Of a stretch of 64,000 bases of DNA, positions 43,887 to 53,725 are shown piece after piece (position 1 is the first letter of the stretch; every line of letters starts with the position of its first letter). The translations under genes were made by a program, and so were the position numbers. Origin of the DNA: Ga0077555 sp963761475 (GTDB lineage Bacteria; Pseudomonadota; Alphaproteobacteria; Rhizobiales; Hyphomicrobiaceae); NCBI GenBank assembly GCA_963761475.1, contig CAVXGT010000010.1:186001-250000 (forward strand), read 5' to 3'. Under the pieces are notes generated by a model. The model had not been told where the DNA came from. It did not search any database and was given only the letters and a program-made list of their open reading frames with translations.

Positions 43887-45897
43887 GTGAAGCTCAGCGC
43901 ATTCGTATCCGACCGTGAGATGCAGCGCGCCGTCGAACGCGCCGTCCAGCTCATGAACGCTGGCCGCGCCGGCCCCGCCTGGCGCCTCATGCGCGACGTC
44001 GATGTTCGCCGCCCCAACAATTTCGACGTCCTCCACGTTTGGGGCTCCGCACTCGTTTTAGACCAGCGCTTCGAGGACGGCATTCGCGTGCTCAGCAAGG
44101 CAGCCGCGATCAAACCGGACGCGCCGGCTGTGTGGATGAATATCGCAGGCGCCTGCCGCCGTGCCGGCAAGACCAGCCAGGCCCTCGAGGCACTCCGCAA
44201 CGCCCTGCGCACCAATCCGAACCTGATCGATGCCAGCCACGACATGGCCATGCTCCTGCTCGACCTCGGCCGCATCGACGAGGCAGCCGCCCAGGCCGAG
44301 GGTTTCGTCGCGCGCTTTCCCTCCGACGCCGAAACCCAACTCTCCCTCGGCGTCGTGCGCACCCGGCAGGGCCGCATCGACGAGGCCATCGAAGCCTTCA
44401 TGCGTGCCGCCGAGATCGCGCCGAACAATCTGCAGGCGAAGGCGAACCTTGGCTTTGCTCTGGCTTCTAAAAGGCGATTTGCCGAGGCAGCAGGCGCTCT
44501 CAAGGAGGTCGTAGCCAAGCAGCCGGCAAATCTCGCGGCGCTTGAAAAGCTGATCTTTCTCCGCCGCACGCTCTGTGACTGGGAGGGCCTGGAAGACCAG
44601 CAACAAGCCCTGATCGCCGCCTCCGAGCAGACCACGATCGACCCCTGGACACTCTTCGCCATCACCGATGATGCTGCCCTGCAGAAAAAGGTCGCCACCC
44701 GGCGCATCGCCGTCGGTGCCGACCAGTTGCCGCCACCGCTCTATTCGCGGAAGGCAATCGCCCCCGCGACCATCCGCGTCGCCTACATCGCCGCAAACGT
44801 CTCCGACCACTCGACCGCCCGCGCCATTGCCGATCTGATCGAAACGCATGACAAAAGCCGGATCGAGCCGGTCGTCGTCTCGTTCGCCCCACTCTCCGAC
44901 GATGCTGTCCGCAATCGGCTCGCCGCTGTCTGCAAGCATCTCATCGATGCCCACGAACAGACCCCGGAGCAGGTCGCCAAGGCTTTGGCAGGTCTCGACA
45001 TCGACATCGCCGTGGATCTCTCCGGTCCTCCGGCACCCTTCGTCTCGCAAATGCTGGCCCTGCGGCCCGCACCGGTCCAGGTCGCGAAGTTCCGCCTACC
45101 CCGGCACCTCGGCCGCCCCTTGGATCGATTATTTGCTGGCCGACGCCACCACTATCCCGCCCGGCGACGAGCGCCACGTCACCGAAAGCGTCGTCCGCCT
45201 GCCAGACACGGCCCTGCCGCCACGCCATCGCCAACCCGACGCAGCTACCGGCTCCCGCCGCGCGCACGGGCTACCCGAATCCGCGATCGTCTTTGCCGCG
45301 TTCGCCAACACCTGGAAAATCACGCCCGCTCTGTTCGAGGCCTGGATGGAGATCCTCCGTCAGGTCAGCGGCAGCGTGCTCTGGCTGCGCTGCGATGACG
45401 AAATGACCGCCCGCAATCTCACGATCGCGGCCGAAAAGCGCGGTATCGGCGCTGACCGCATCGTCATCGCCCGCCACCTCGACGACGACGCCGAACATCT
45501 GGCGAGGCTCGCTCTGGCCGACATCGTACTGGACACGACACCTTACGCGGCTCAGGCCACAACCGCCGACGCCCTTTGGGCCGGCGTCCCCGTCGTCTCA
45601 GCCGCAGGCAACACGGTTGCCAGCCGGATGTCGGCCGCCCAACTGCGGGCCACCGGTCTCGACGATCTCATCACGAGTGATATCGAGAGCTATTCAGCGC
45701 TGGCAACCACCCTTGCAGCCGACCCGGCACGCCGCGCTGGCCTCAAGTCCAGCCTCATCGAAGCCCGCACCAAGGCCCCCGCGTTCGATCTCAAACGCTA
45801 TTGCGCCAACCTCGAGGCGGCCTACACCATCATGCGCGAGCGCACCCGCAAGCAACAGCCGCACGCGGCCATCACCGTCCAACCGCCGACACCATAA
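43887..45897 (+). pseudogene. TPR protein with O-GlcNAc-transferase-like (GT41) C-terminal domain, frameshifted
   Basis: About 669 residues if one extra base near 45085-45097 is removed. Start GTG 43887, with GGGGG upstream. Residues 1-220 are tetratricopeptide repeats (VWMNIAGACRRAGKTSQALEALRNALRTNPN and similar). The second half matches the GT41/SPINDLY catalytic domain: IRVAYIAANVSDHSTARAI, DIDIAVDLSG, then after the break YPGTSAAPWIDYLLADATTIPP, and later ALADIVLDTTPYAAQATTADALWAGVPVV. The break falls where the family has an LGYPGTS-type motif. Such enzymes add sugars to proteins or lipids using UDP-sugars. As read, the first frame runs to 45398 out of register, so the product would be inactive. 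Confidence 0.85.
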
Positions 45898-45937
45898 TCC
45901 GGCGAGCCCGTAATCGCGGTCGTCCAGCGCGTCGGCT

Positions 45938-46528
45938 TCAGCCCAACCCTGGAATGCTGACCCACAGCATGAAGCCGTTGAGCATCAGCGCCGTACCGAC
46001 AATACCGAGCCCTGCGCTGACCCAGATCAGCGCGTTGGTGCCCGCGATCAGGGCCACCGACGCCAGTACGATCGCGATCTGCAGCAACGCCTGCGCAACA
46101 TCGAAGTAGGGGTCCTTGCGCAGCGCAATGTCCCGCTCGCGCTCCAGCGCCTTGGCCCGCTGGAACAGCTCGTCCAGCCCCTCGTTGCGCGCCTTGTCAC
46201 TCGTAAAGGCAGCAACCGTTCCTCGATAGGACTGGATCTTCTCCTCGATCGCCGCCCGCGCCCCTAGTGGCAATCCCGGATTGCTCTTGAGCGCGATATC
46301 GAGGTCGTCGGCCGCGATCGAAAACGACGTCCGCCGGATGTTCTTGGCCTGGAAGAACGCCCACATGTTCGAGACCTCGATGTTGGCACGTGTCGCGTCC
46401 TTGGAAGCGTTGCCGCCCCCCATGCCGCAAATGGCCAGCAGCGTCGCCAGCACTCCGACATAGACACCGATCCACTTCGACCGCCCATCCGCCGCCGCCT
46501 GCATCTCGCCGAGTTCGCTCATCGCCAT
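45938..46528 (-). CDS. DUF4337-family membrane protein
   Basis: 196 residues from ATG 46528, with GAGAGGAT upstream. One N-terminal helix (WIGVYVGVLATLLAICGMGGG) is followed by NASKDATRANIEVSNMWAFFQAKNIRR, a signature of DUF4337. A charged middle part follows (KALERERDIALRKDPYFDVAQALLQ) and two C-terminal helices (IAIVLASVALIAGTNALIWVSAG and VGTALMLNGFMLWVSI). The function of the family is unknown. It is divergent from the dehydratase gene at 46732 and convergent with the glycosyltransferase-like gene. Confidence 0.88.
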   Translation of the reverse strand: MAMSELGEMQAAADGRSKWIGVYVGVLATLLAICGMGGGNASKDATRANIEVSNMWAFFQAKNIRRTSFSIAADDLDIALKSNPGLPLGARAAIEEKIQSYRGTVAAFTSDKARNEGLDELFQRAKALERERDIALRKDPYFDVAQALLQIAIVLASVALIAGTNALIWVSAGLGIVGTALMLNGFMLWVSIPGLG

Positions 46529-46731
46529 GCGCCGATCCTCTCGTCCATTGGCCAGCGCTGGATACCTCCAGAAGTGCACGATCTGGGCATCAGGCAAGTT
46601 GACGCATCCATCTGAACCGCCCTTTTGCCAATCCTCGCCCGCTCGGCTACACCCATGCAGCGCTGCCACCACATCCGCGATGCCAGGAGCGGCCGCGGGC
46701 GCGCCCAGCTGACCCAGATTCGAGGTGCCAC

Positions 46732-47724
46732 ATGACGCCCGCCGGATACGCATTCACCCGCCAGGACCTCGAGACGGCGGCAACGCGCGTGGCCCATGAG
46801 ATCGGCGAGACGCCAACCCGCAACTGGCCACTGTTGAGCCGGCGCGCCGGCGCCGATGTCTTCGTCAAGCACGAGAACCACACGCCGATCGGCGCCTTCA
46901 AGGTCCGCGGCGGCATCATCTACCTGGACGAGATTCTGAAAGACCAGCCAGCCGGTACGCTCAAGGGCGTGATCACCGCCACGCGCGGCAATCATGGCCA
47001 GTCCATCGCCCGCGCCGCCACGGCGGCAGGCATCGCCTCCACCATCGTCGTCCCACACGGCAACTCGGTCGAGAAGAACCGAGCCATGACGGCTTTTGGC
47101 GCCCGCTTGATCGAGTTCGGCAAGGATTTCGACGAGGCCAAGGACGAAGCGGTCCGGCTCGCCGGCGCAGAGAGCCTGCACATGGTGCCGGCCTTCCATC
47201 CTGCCCTGGTCAAGGGCGTCGCCAGCTACGCCATGGAGTTTTTCCGTGACGCCGCCGACCTCGACGCCGTCTACGTGCCGATCGGTATGGGCTCGGGCAT
47301 CTGTGGCGTCATGGCCGCCCGCGATTGCCTTGGCCTCCGCACCGAAATCATCGGCGTGGTGGCCGAGGCCGCCCCCGCCGTCGCGCTGTCCTTCGCGGCG
47401 GGTCACCCCGTTCCCACCAACACGGCCGCCACCTTTGCCGACGGTATGGCCTGCCGCGTACCCAATCCCGACTCCGTGGCCCTGATACTGAAGGGAGCAG
47501 CCGACGTCATCCGCGTCAGCGAGGACGAAATCGCCGAGGCCGTCCGCCACATCTACGAGGATACCCACAACATCGCCGAAGGCGCCGGCGCCGCGGCTTT
47601 TGCGGCTTTGATGAAGGACCGTCGCCGCAAGTCCGGCAAACGGCTCGGCATCATCCTGTCCGGTGGCAATGTCGACCGGCCCGTCTACGCGGAAATCCTG
47701 GCCGACAGAACACCGCGACCCTAA
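46732..47724 (+). CDS. PLP-dependent threonine dehydratase-like enzyme
   Basis: 330 residues with GAGGTG before the ATG. Fold-type II PLP enzyme: HTPIGAFKVRGGIIYL contains the Schiff-base lysine, TRGNHGQSIARAA the phosphate-binding and Asn contacts, and VPIGMGSGICGVMAA the glycine loop. The C-terminal ILSGGNVDR is the conserved serine/threonine dehydratase end. No ACT domain is present, so it is the short, catabolic type or a related enzyme such as a hydroxy-amino-acid dehydratase. It deaminates Ser/Thr to 2-oxoacids; exact substrate not decided. It stands alone on the plus strand. Confidence 0.88.
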   Translation: MTPAGYAFTRQDLETAATRVAHEIGETPTRNWPLLSRRAGADVFVKHENHTPIGAFKVRGGIIYLDEILKDQPAGTLKGVITATRGNHGQSIARAATAAGIASTIVVPHGNSVEKNRAMTAFGARLIEFGKDFDEAKDEAVRLAGAESLHMVPAFHPALVKGVASYAMEFFRDAADLDAVYVPIGMGSGICGVMAARDCLGLRTEIIGVVAEAAPAVALSFAAGHPVPTNTAATFADGMACRVPNPDSVALILKGAADVIRVSEDEIAEAVRHIYEDTHNIAEGAGAAAFAALMKDRRRKSGKRLGIILSGGNVDRPVYAEILADRTPRP

Positions 47725-47980
47725 TCGCCTTGAATCCGCGTGACCGCGGCGCCACACGCAGCCAATGACGCATTGTTGTCCAAACGGCCTCTCGGAAAGC
47801 GCCTACCACACTGCATTGTCGGACGGCTGACGACGGTGCAGAGATCCGCTCATATGCCAAGATCTTCACAGCACCAGCGCATTCGCGATGTTGTTTATGG
47901 TCAAGCATACCCCACTTGCTATACCGTGACGCCATGAATCAGACGAAACAATCGTCAACCCTAGCGAGCTTCGGGATCAT

Positions 47981-49801
47981 ATGATCAAGCAGGCCTTTGC
48001 GATCGCGCGGACACTTGGCGCCTTGGCCGCGTTGGCAGTGGCGTTGTCCGTCTCCCTGCCCCAATCCGCGGCGGCGCGCAGTGGTGACAGCGCAGCACCG
48101 GCCCATTCCCTGCTTGGCAGCTATCTCGCCGGCCGAATGGCCCGCGGGCACCATGATGCTATCGCCGCTGCTGGCTATTTTCGTGCCGCACTCGACCGCG
48201 ACCCCGAAAACATTTCCCTGATCGAGCAGACACTGCTCATGGCCGCCACCGAAGGCCGCTTCGAAAATGCCATCGACCTGGCGACCCGGTTGCGTGAGAA
48301 AGTCTCTGATCATCGCATGGCCCGCCTCATTCTCGGCCTCCAGGCGGCGAAACAGAAGCGCTACAAGGATGCCGAGAAGCTGTTCGCCGTGGCCGGCAAC
48401 GGCGTCATGGAGCAATTGACGCTGGCGCTCGCGCAGGCCTGGATGAAGGTCGGACAAGGCGAAGTCGACGCCGCCATGAAGGAGGCCGACACCATCAATC
48501 AGGCCGAGTGGGCCCGCTTCTACGTCGGCTACCACAAGGCGTTGATGTACGATGTGGCCGGCCAGACGGCGAAGGCGCGTGACGCCTATGAGCAGATCTT
48601 CCGCTCCGACAAGCGCTCGTTCCGTGTCGCGTTGGCCTTTGCCCACCACGCCTCGGCCGCAGGCGACGCCAGCCGTGGCCTCTCCATCCTGAACGAACAC
48701 ACCAAGAAAACCGGCACCGCGGCACATCCCGTCGCCCAGGATCTAAGCAAGAAGCTTGAGGCCGGAAAGAACGTCGGACTTCTCGTCGCCACGCCGGCCG
48801 CTGGCCTCGCAGAAATTTTCTACGGGCTTGGCGAAGCTCTCGCCAGCGAAGGGGGCATCAGCGTCGGCGCCGTCTACCTGCAGATGGCGCTCTATCTGGA
48901 GCCGGCCTCTCCCTTTGCGCACGCTGCGCTGGCCAACGTCTATGAGACCACCAAGAACTACGCCGCCGCCATCGAGTCCTATAACAACATACCGCCAGGC
49001 TCCCCGCTCGAGGAAGCGATCGATATCCGCAAGGCGCAGAACCTCAACCTGCTCGATCGCGTCGACGAGGCGAAAGCGATCCTGGACGACATGGTCAAGA
49101 AGAACGCGCAGGACATCCGCGCATACGAAGCCCTTGGATCGATGATGCGCGGCCGTAAGCGCTACCAGGAGGCGATTGATTACTACACCAAGGTCATAGA
49201 GCTCGTGGGCAAGCCGCAGCGCAAGCATTGGACGCACTTCTATGCCCGCGGCACCAGTTACGAGCGGGTAAAGAATTGGCCGAAGGCGGAGGCCGACCTC
49301 AAGCTCGCCATGCAGCTTTCTCCTGATCAGCCGCTGGTCTTGAATTACCTGGGCTACTCCTGGGTCGACCAGGGTATCAATCTGCAGCAGGGGCTGCGCC
49401 TCATTGAAAAGGCAGTGCAGCTCAAGCCAGACGATGGCTACATCGTCGACAGCCTCGGTTGGGCCCACTTCCGCCTGAGCAACTTCAAGCGTGCCGTGCG
49501 CTACCTTGAGCGCGCCGTCGAGCTGCGGCCCGAGGACCCGACACTCAACGATCACCTGGGCGACGCATTCTGGCGAACCGGGCGCACGCGTGAAGCCCGG
49601 TTCCAGTGGAGCCAGGCCCTGACGCTGAAGCCCGAGGCCGACGACGAAGCCGCCATACGCAAGAAGCTGGATGTCGGCCTCCCGGAGCTGCCTAAGGCCA
49701 AAGCCCAGCCGCGCGGCAAGAAGGCGCGCGCCGTACGCAAGCGCCAGCGCAAGAAGAGCGCGGAAACTCAAGTCCTGCCCCAGCCGCAGAACTTCCAATA
49801 G
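47981..49801 (+). CDS. Exported tetratricopeptide repeat protein
   Basis: 606 residues. The N-terminal signal peptide is MIKQAFAIARTLGALAALAVALSVSLPQSAAA with a likely cleavage after AAA. More than ten TPR-like helix pairs follow; the clearest are AIAAAGYFRAALDRDPEN, AAAIESYNNIPPGSPLEEAI, YQEAIDYYTKVIELVG, GLRLIEKAVQLKPDDGYIVDSLGWAHFRL and AVRYLERAVELRPEDPTLNDHLGDAFWRTG. A basic tail (KAKAQPRGKKARAVRKRQRKK) ends the protein. Long TPR proteins of this type, just before ispE, are a conserved alphaproteobacterial arrangement, thought to be periplasmic scaffolds. It precedes ispE by 129 bases. No enzymatic role is indicated. Confidence 0.9.
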   Translation: MIKQAFAIARTLGALAALAVALSVSLPQSAAARSGDSAAPAHSLLGSYLAGRMARGHHDAIAAAGYFRAALDRDPENISLIEQTLLMAATEGRFENAIDLATRLREKVSDHRMARLILGLQAAKQKRYKDAEKLFAVAGNGVMEQLTLALAQAWMKVGQGEVDAAMKEADTINQAEWARFYVGYHKALMYDVAGQTAKARDAYEQIFRSDKRSFRVALAFAHHASAAGDASRGLSILNEHTKKTGTAAHPVAQDLSKKLEAGKNVGLLVATPAAGLAEIFYGLGEALASEGGISVGAVYLQMALYLEPASPFAHAALANVYETTKNYAAAIESYNNIPPGSPLEEAIDIRKAQNLNLLDRVDEAKAILDDMVKKNAQDIRAYEALGSMMRGRKRYQEAIDYYTKVIELVGKPQRKHWTHFYARGTSYERVKNWPKAEADLKLAMQLSPDQPLVLNYLGYSWVDQGINLQQGLRLIEKAVQLKPDDGYIVDSLGWAHFRLSNFKRAVRYLERAVELRPEDPTLNDHLGDAFWRTGRTREARFQWSQALTLKPEADDEAAIRKKLDVGLPELPKAKAQPRGKKARAVRKRQRKKSAETQVLPQPQNFQ

Positions 49802-49930
49802 CCACCTCGCACTGCCGAAAGGCTGGATTCAGCACCTTTGTGCGAACAGCAGTCCGGTCCGAAGGCGCGCCAGGAGATGGGCATTCACAAGCGGTAGGCG
49901 TCGCCGTGCCGACACCACGGAACTTTCCGT

Positions 49931-50818
49931 ATGACAAGGTCGACCACCAGCACCGGCAAGCACACCACACACGCGCCAGCCAAGATTAATTTGTCACTCC
50001 AAGTGCTTGGCAAGCGCGCCGACGGCTATCACGACCTCGTCAGTCTCGTGGCCTTTGCCGCCACCGGCGACACCCTGACATTGACGCCGGGCGACACGCT
50101 GCGCCTCGATGTCGAGGGACCGTTCGCGCAATCCGTTTCAAACACCGACAATCTCGTCATCACCGCAGCGAATGCCGCATTGGCGGCCGACCCGAGTTTG
50201 CAGGTCGGTCACTTCCTGCTGGAGAAGTCCCTTCCCGTCGCTGCCGGCATAGGTGGTGGTTCCGCGGACGCCGCCGCCGCCCTGCGTCTTATCCGCAACG
50301 CCAATCCCGAACGCGCTCCGGCCATCGACTGGATAGCGCTGGCAGCCAGCCTCGGCGCAGATGTGCCCGTCTGCCTGGCAGGCCGGCCGGCAGTCATGGC
50401 CGGCGTTGGTGATCGTTTGACGCCCCTGCCGACGCTGCCGGCAGTCTGGTTGGTTCTTGCCAATCCATCCCTGCCACTCGCCACCCGCGACGTCTTCTCT
50501 GCCCTCGCAGCGCCGCCCGTCACCGAGCCCGGCCTAGCGCAGGTGCCGCCTTCTTTCGCGACCCTCGACGACCTGCTCGCCTATCTGCAAGCCCGTCCGA
50601 ACGACTTGACGGCGACGGCCATCCGCCTTTGCCCAGCCATTGGCGACATGCTGGCCATGCTGCAGGCTTGCCCCGAGGCGCTGATATCGCGAATGTCCGG
50701 CAGCGGTCCCACCTGCTTCGCCCTGTTCCGCGAGCAAGACGCGGCCGCCAACGCCTGCAGCTTACTCGCCCGGTCGAGACCAGGCTGGTGGCTGACCTCG
50801 ACCCGGCTTCTTCCCTGA
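49931..50818 (+). CDS. ispE: 4-diphosphocytidyl-2-C-methyl-D-erythritol kinase IspE
   Basis: 295 residues. GHMP kinase features in order: HAPAKINLSLQVLGKRADGYHDLVSL at the N-terminus, the ATP loop LPVAAGIGGGSADAAAALRLI, and the C-terminal MSGSGPTCFALF. The kinase phosphorylates the 2-hydroxyl of CDP-methylerythritol in the non-mevalonate isoprenoid pathway. It sits immediately after the exported TPR gene on the same strand; its stop is 16 bases from the convergent hydrolase gene. No other isoprenoid gene is present in the window. Confidence 0.97.
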   Translation: MTRSTTSTGKHTTHAPAKINLSLQVLGKRADGYHDLVSLVAFAATGDTLTLTPGDTLRLDVEGPFAQSVSNTDNLVITAANAALAADPSLQVGHFLLEKSLPVAAGIGGGSADAAAALRLIRNANPERAPAIDWIALAASLGADVPVCLAGRPAVMAGVGDRLTPLPTLPAVWLVLANPSLPLATRDVFSALAAPPVTEPGLAQVPPSFATLDDLLAYLQARPNDLTATAIRLCPAIGDMLAMLQACPEALISRMSGSGPTCFALFREQDAAANACSLLARSRPGWWLTSTRLLP

Positions 50819-50834
50819 GGATGCCAACGCCGCC

Positions 50835-51716
50835 TTACGATGCAGCTTCCACGAACGCGAAATGCCCGGCCTTGTCGCGCGTGATCCGGCCGCTCGAGGG
50901 TGACGGAAAGTGCCCGGTGCACACGAGCGTTGAGGTATCGCAGAATCGCGAGAACAGGCGGTTGCGCGTTTCGCCGGCAATCTTTGAATCCCAGTCCGAC
51001 ATCATGCCGATCTCCGGATATTTCACCTGGATCGGCGAATGCACCATGTCGCCGGTGATCAGCGCATCCGCGCCACTCTTACCGGCGAGCACGCAATACT
51101 GATCAATCGTATGACCCGGCGCCGGCACCAACTGGACGTGGTCGTTGAACGCGTAGTCGCTCTTCACGATATCGACTTTGCCCGCAGCCACCACCGGCAG
51201 CACACTGTCCGTCATCCAGGCCGCTCCATCCGGGTTCTGCCTGTGGCGCTCCGTCCAGAACTCGAGCTCCCGGTCGGCAAAGATGTAGCGCGCATTCGGA
51301 AACGTTGGGACCCACCGCCCGTTCTCGAGTCGCGTGTTCCAGCCGACATGATCGACATGCAGGTGCGTGCACATGACAAAATCGATATCGCCAACACCGA
51401 GGCCGGCTTCTGCCAAGCTCTTCTCGTAGCGGTCAGAGGCCATCATGTCCCAGAAGGGACGATGCGGGCGTGGCTTGTGGTTGCCGACACAAGTGTCGAC
51501 CAGGATCTTGTGATGACGCGTTTCGACCACGTAGCTCTGGATGCAAAGCACGAGCTTGCCATCCTTGTCGACGAAGCGCGGCTGCAGCCAACTGGCGTTG
51601 GCCGCCAGCATCTCCGGCGTAAAGTTCGGGAAGAAACTGTGCACGTCGAAGAAGGGAGCCTCCTGTTCCACGATCCGCCGAATCTTGATGTCGCCGATCT
51701 CGAGAGCCGCGCCCAT
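50835..51716 (-). CDS. MBL-fold metallo-hydrolase
   Basis: 293 residues from ATG 51716 with a strong GGAGGAGAC ribosome site. THLHVDHVGWN carries the zinc-binding HxHxDH motif (H118, H120, D122, H123). PAPGHTIDQYCVL and LITGDMVHSPIQ supply the third-site His and the bridging Asp, and CTGHFPSPSSGRI the last His. The layout is that of a quorum-quenching-lactonase-like or related esterase; the substrate is unknown. It lies 103 bases downstream of a LysR gene on the same strand and may be controlled by it. Confidence 0.9.
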   Translation of the reverse strand: MGAALEIGDIKIRRIVEQEAPFFDVHSFFPNFTPEMLAANASWLQPRFVDKDGKLVLCIQSYVVETRHHKILVDTCVGNHKPRPHRPFWDMMASDRYEKSLAEAGLGVGDIDFVMCTHLHVDHVGWNTRLENGRWVPTFPNARYIFADRELEFWTERHRQNPDGAAWMTDSVLPVVAAGKVDIVKSDYAFNDHVQLVPAPGHTIDQYCVLAGKSGADALITGDMVHSPIQVKYPEIGMMSDWDSKIAGETRNRLFSRFCDTSTLVCTGHFPSPSSGRITRDKAGHFAFVEAAS

Positions 51717-51819
51717 AATGGTCTCCTCCGCTGCGGTTAAGGCCTGATCGCCCGTAACGATGAAGGCCCCGGCAGCCGGTGTCCAGCACGGCGTGGATCA
51801 CCCCTAGCCGACCGCATGT

Positions 51820-52713
51820 TCACGCGCGCAAGACAATCAGCCTCTCGAGCACCTCGACCAGCACATCCTTGCAGGCCTTGACACGCACCACGCCTTGCAC
51901 GGACTCGTGCATGATCAAGAACACCGAGCGCTGCATGACCGGCTTGTCCCCCGAAATACGAATGAGCTCCGGCCAAGCCTCTGCCATGATCCTCGGTATC
52001 AGTCCGACGCCCAGCCCATAGCGTATAGCGGTGATCCTATTGCCGAGATGGTTGGTTCTGAGCGAGATGCGCCGACCTCGTGCAACCTCCCTGAAGACCC
52101 GATGCTCGAGCCATTCCACATCCGCCTGCGGATAGCCGATATACTCGAAATCATCAGACTTTCGTCCCTCGACGTAACTCCGGTTGCCATATAGGTGGTA
52201 CTCGAGCGGGGCTACGGGGATGCCGACCAGTCCCGTTTCAGGCTCCGGCTCAGCCAGCCTGAGGGCGATATCGGCATCACTTCGGGCCAAATTGAGATTG
52301 GCCTGGGTCACATTGAGCACAAGGTCGAGGTCAGGATAGCGCGCGCGAATTTCTACTAGCCCGGGGATGAGGATGTAGGTTGCGACCGCCTCGGTGGCCG
52401 TAATGCGAACCGGCCCCACAAGTTTGGCCCCATAGCTGGTCGCGGTCCGCCTCACGGCATCGGCTCCGGCAGCCATTGGTTCAGCCATTTGAAGGACGCG
52501 CATACCTGCGTCCGTCAGGATGTAGCGGCCACTTTCGCGCACGAAGAGCGGCAAGCCGAGGTCTCGCTCGAGGTTGCCAATCCGGCGCCCGACGGTCGCA
52601 TGCGTGATGCCCATCTCGCGCGCCGTCGCCGACAGGCTGCCATGCCTGGCAAGCTCGATGAGGACGCGAAGATCCTCCCAATCGAATTGACCTGTACGAA
52701 TTTTCACAGCCAT
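51820..52713 (-). CDS. LysR-family transcriptional regulator
   Basis: 297 residues. The N-terminal winged helix (WEDLRVLIELARHGSLSATAREMGITHATVGRRIGNLERDLGLPLFVR) is typical. The effector-binding domain follows (LVGPVRITATEAVATYILIPGLVEIRARYPDLDLVLNVTQANLNLARSDADIALRL). It belongs to the group with ARSDADIALR (LysR proteins of the YafC/AaeR kind). The effector is unknown. It is transcribed in the same direction as the downstream hydrolase and divergently from the MarR gene, so its operator is probably in 52714-52958, an AT-richer stretch near 52720-52740. Confidence 0.93.
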   Translation of the reverse strand: MAVKIRTGQFDWEDLRVLIELARHGSLSATAREMGITHATVGRRIGNLERDLGLPLFVRESGRYILTDAGMRVLQMAEPMAAGADAVRRTATSYGAKLVGPVRITATEAVATYILIPGLVEIRARYPDLDLVLNVTQANLNLARSDADIALRLAEPEPETGLVGIPVAPLEYHLYGNRSYVEGRKSDDFEYIGYPQADVEWLEHRVFREVARGRRISLRTNHLGNRITAIRYGLGVGLIPRIMAEAWPELIRISGDKPVMQRSVFLIMHESVQGVVRVKACKDVLVEVLERLIVLRA

Positions 52714-52958
52714 TGATTGATTTTTCAGAATGGTTGATCAGCCCCATGAGATGTTATGGAACTGTCATCGCGTTTACAATGGACACTTCGTGGGCAGCAT
52801 TTCCGTCGTCACAAACTAAAGAATTCGCCGACAAAACCACCGTAGCAGTGCCTACGGCAGCCACGAACCATTGCGGTCGCGATAATGAGCAGACAATCGG
52901 AACGATCTGAGGATCGGCGGTCGTGGCCATGGTATCGAGCAATGTTGAGGGGGCGCGC

Positions 52959-53408
52959 GTGAACAGCAATCTGAACAATCCTGAACTGACAGGATCACTC
53001 ACTCACCTGCTGCACCGTGCCTGTCAGGTGGCTGACAGTATCTTCAATGACGAAGCCGGCCGGACGGGATTGACCACGCGTCAGTTTGCCGTGCTCCTGG
53101 CGGTATCCCAGAATCAAGACATCAGCCAAACCGGTCTTGTCCAGGTGACGGGCATCGATCGCTCGACAGTTGCTGAGATCGTCAAGCGGCTCTTGAAGCG
53201 TGGATTGATCCGCCGGCGGCGCACAAAAACCGACGCCCGCACCTACGCCGTCCGCCTGACAGATGAGGGCACCGAACTATTGAACTCGGTCCAGCCAGCA
53301 GCGTCTCGCGCCGAAGCGCGCCTGTCGGAAGCCCTAACTGGCGTCAACCAAGGTGAATTGAGCCGGGCGCTCAACCATCTCGTGACGGCATTTCCGCACG
53401 CCCGCTGA
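52959..53408 (+). CDS. MarR-family transcriptional regulator
   Basis: 149 residues from GTG 52959, chosen because GAGGGGG stands six bases before; an upstream GTG at 52923 would add 12 residues. The MarR winged helix is clear: LTTRQFAVLLAVSQNQDISQTGLVQVTGIDRSTVAEIVKRLLKRGLIRRRRTKTDARTYAVRLTDEGTELL. It is a dimeric ligand-responsive repressor of unknown target. It is divergent from LysR and 317 bases upstream of the SelD fusion on the same strand. A regulatory link to either is only possible. Confidence 0.92.
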   Translation: MNSNLNNPELTGSLTHLLHRACQVADSIFNDEAGRTGLTTRQFAVLLAVSQNQDISQTGLVQVTGIDRSTVAEIVKRLLKRGLIRRRRTKTDARTYAVRLTDEGTELLNSVQPAASRAEARLSEALTGVNQGELSRALNHLVTAFPHAR

Positions 53409-53725
53409 TCGAAATGAAGCGGCCGGCCCCTGCGACCAGTGCATTGGGCCGGCGACTACACGAGGCTCCCGCGCCACAATCGCAATCGCTGGCGCCATCT
53501 CCGAGCCTCAGGCCTGGCGGCCATCATCACCTCGCGCCCGGCACCGCCCCAGCCAGCCAATCGATACATTTTGCCGGCTTGCCCCCCGCGCGGCCAAGCT
53601 TTACGTCACCTTAGGCGTTTTGATCGGCACGCAGACCTGCGTGACGTGGGGAGCCTCGAATTCGGCCCCTGTGCCTCTCCAGCTATGCTTTCAGCCTCGC
53701 AGGTTCGAACGGGCCGCATCCAATC
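53409..53725. other. Intergenic region upstream of the SelD fusion gene; nothing identified
   Basis: 317 bases, GC-rich. I searched for tRNA-Sec, a SECIS-like hairpin and a promoter. GGTTCGAAC at 53702-53710 resembles a tRNA T-loop but its flanks do not pair, so no tRNA is called. A T-rich stretch near 53615 is the only hint of a promoter. Short open frames look random. Confidence 0.55.

Noticed and set aside
53690..53725. tRNA T-loop-like sequence GGTTCGAAC upstream of the SelD fusion, considered as part of a tRNA-Sec
   Set aside because: The flanking bases do not form a T-stem and no acceptor stem or UCA anticodon arm can be drawn.
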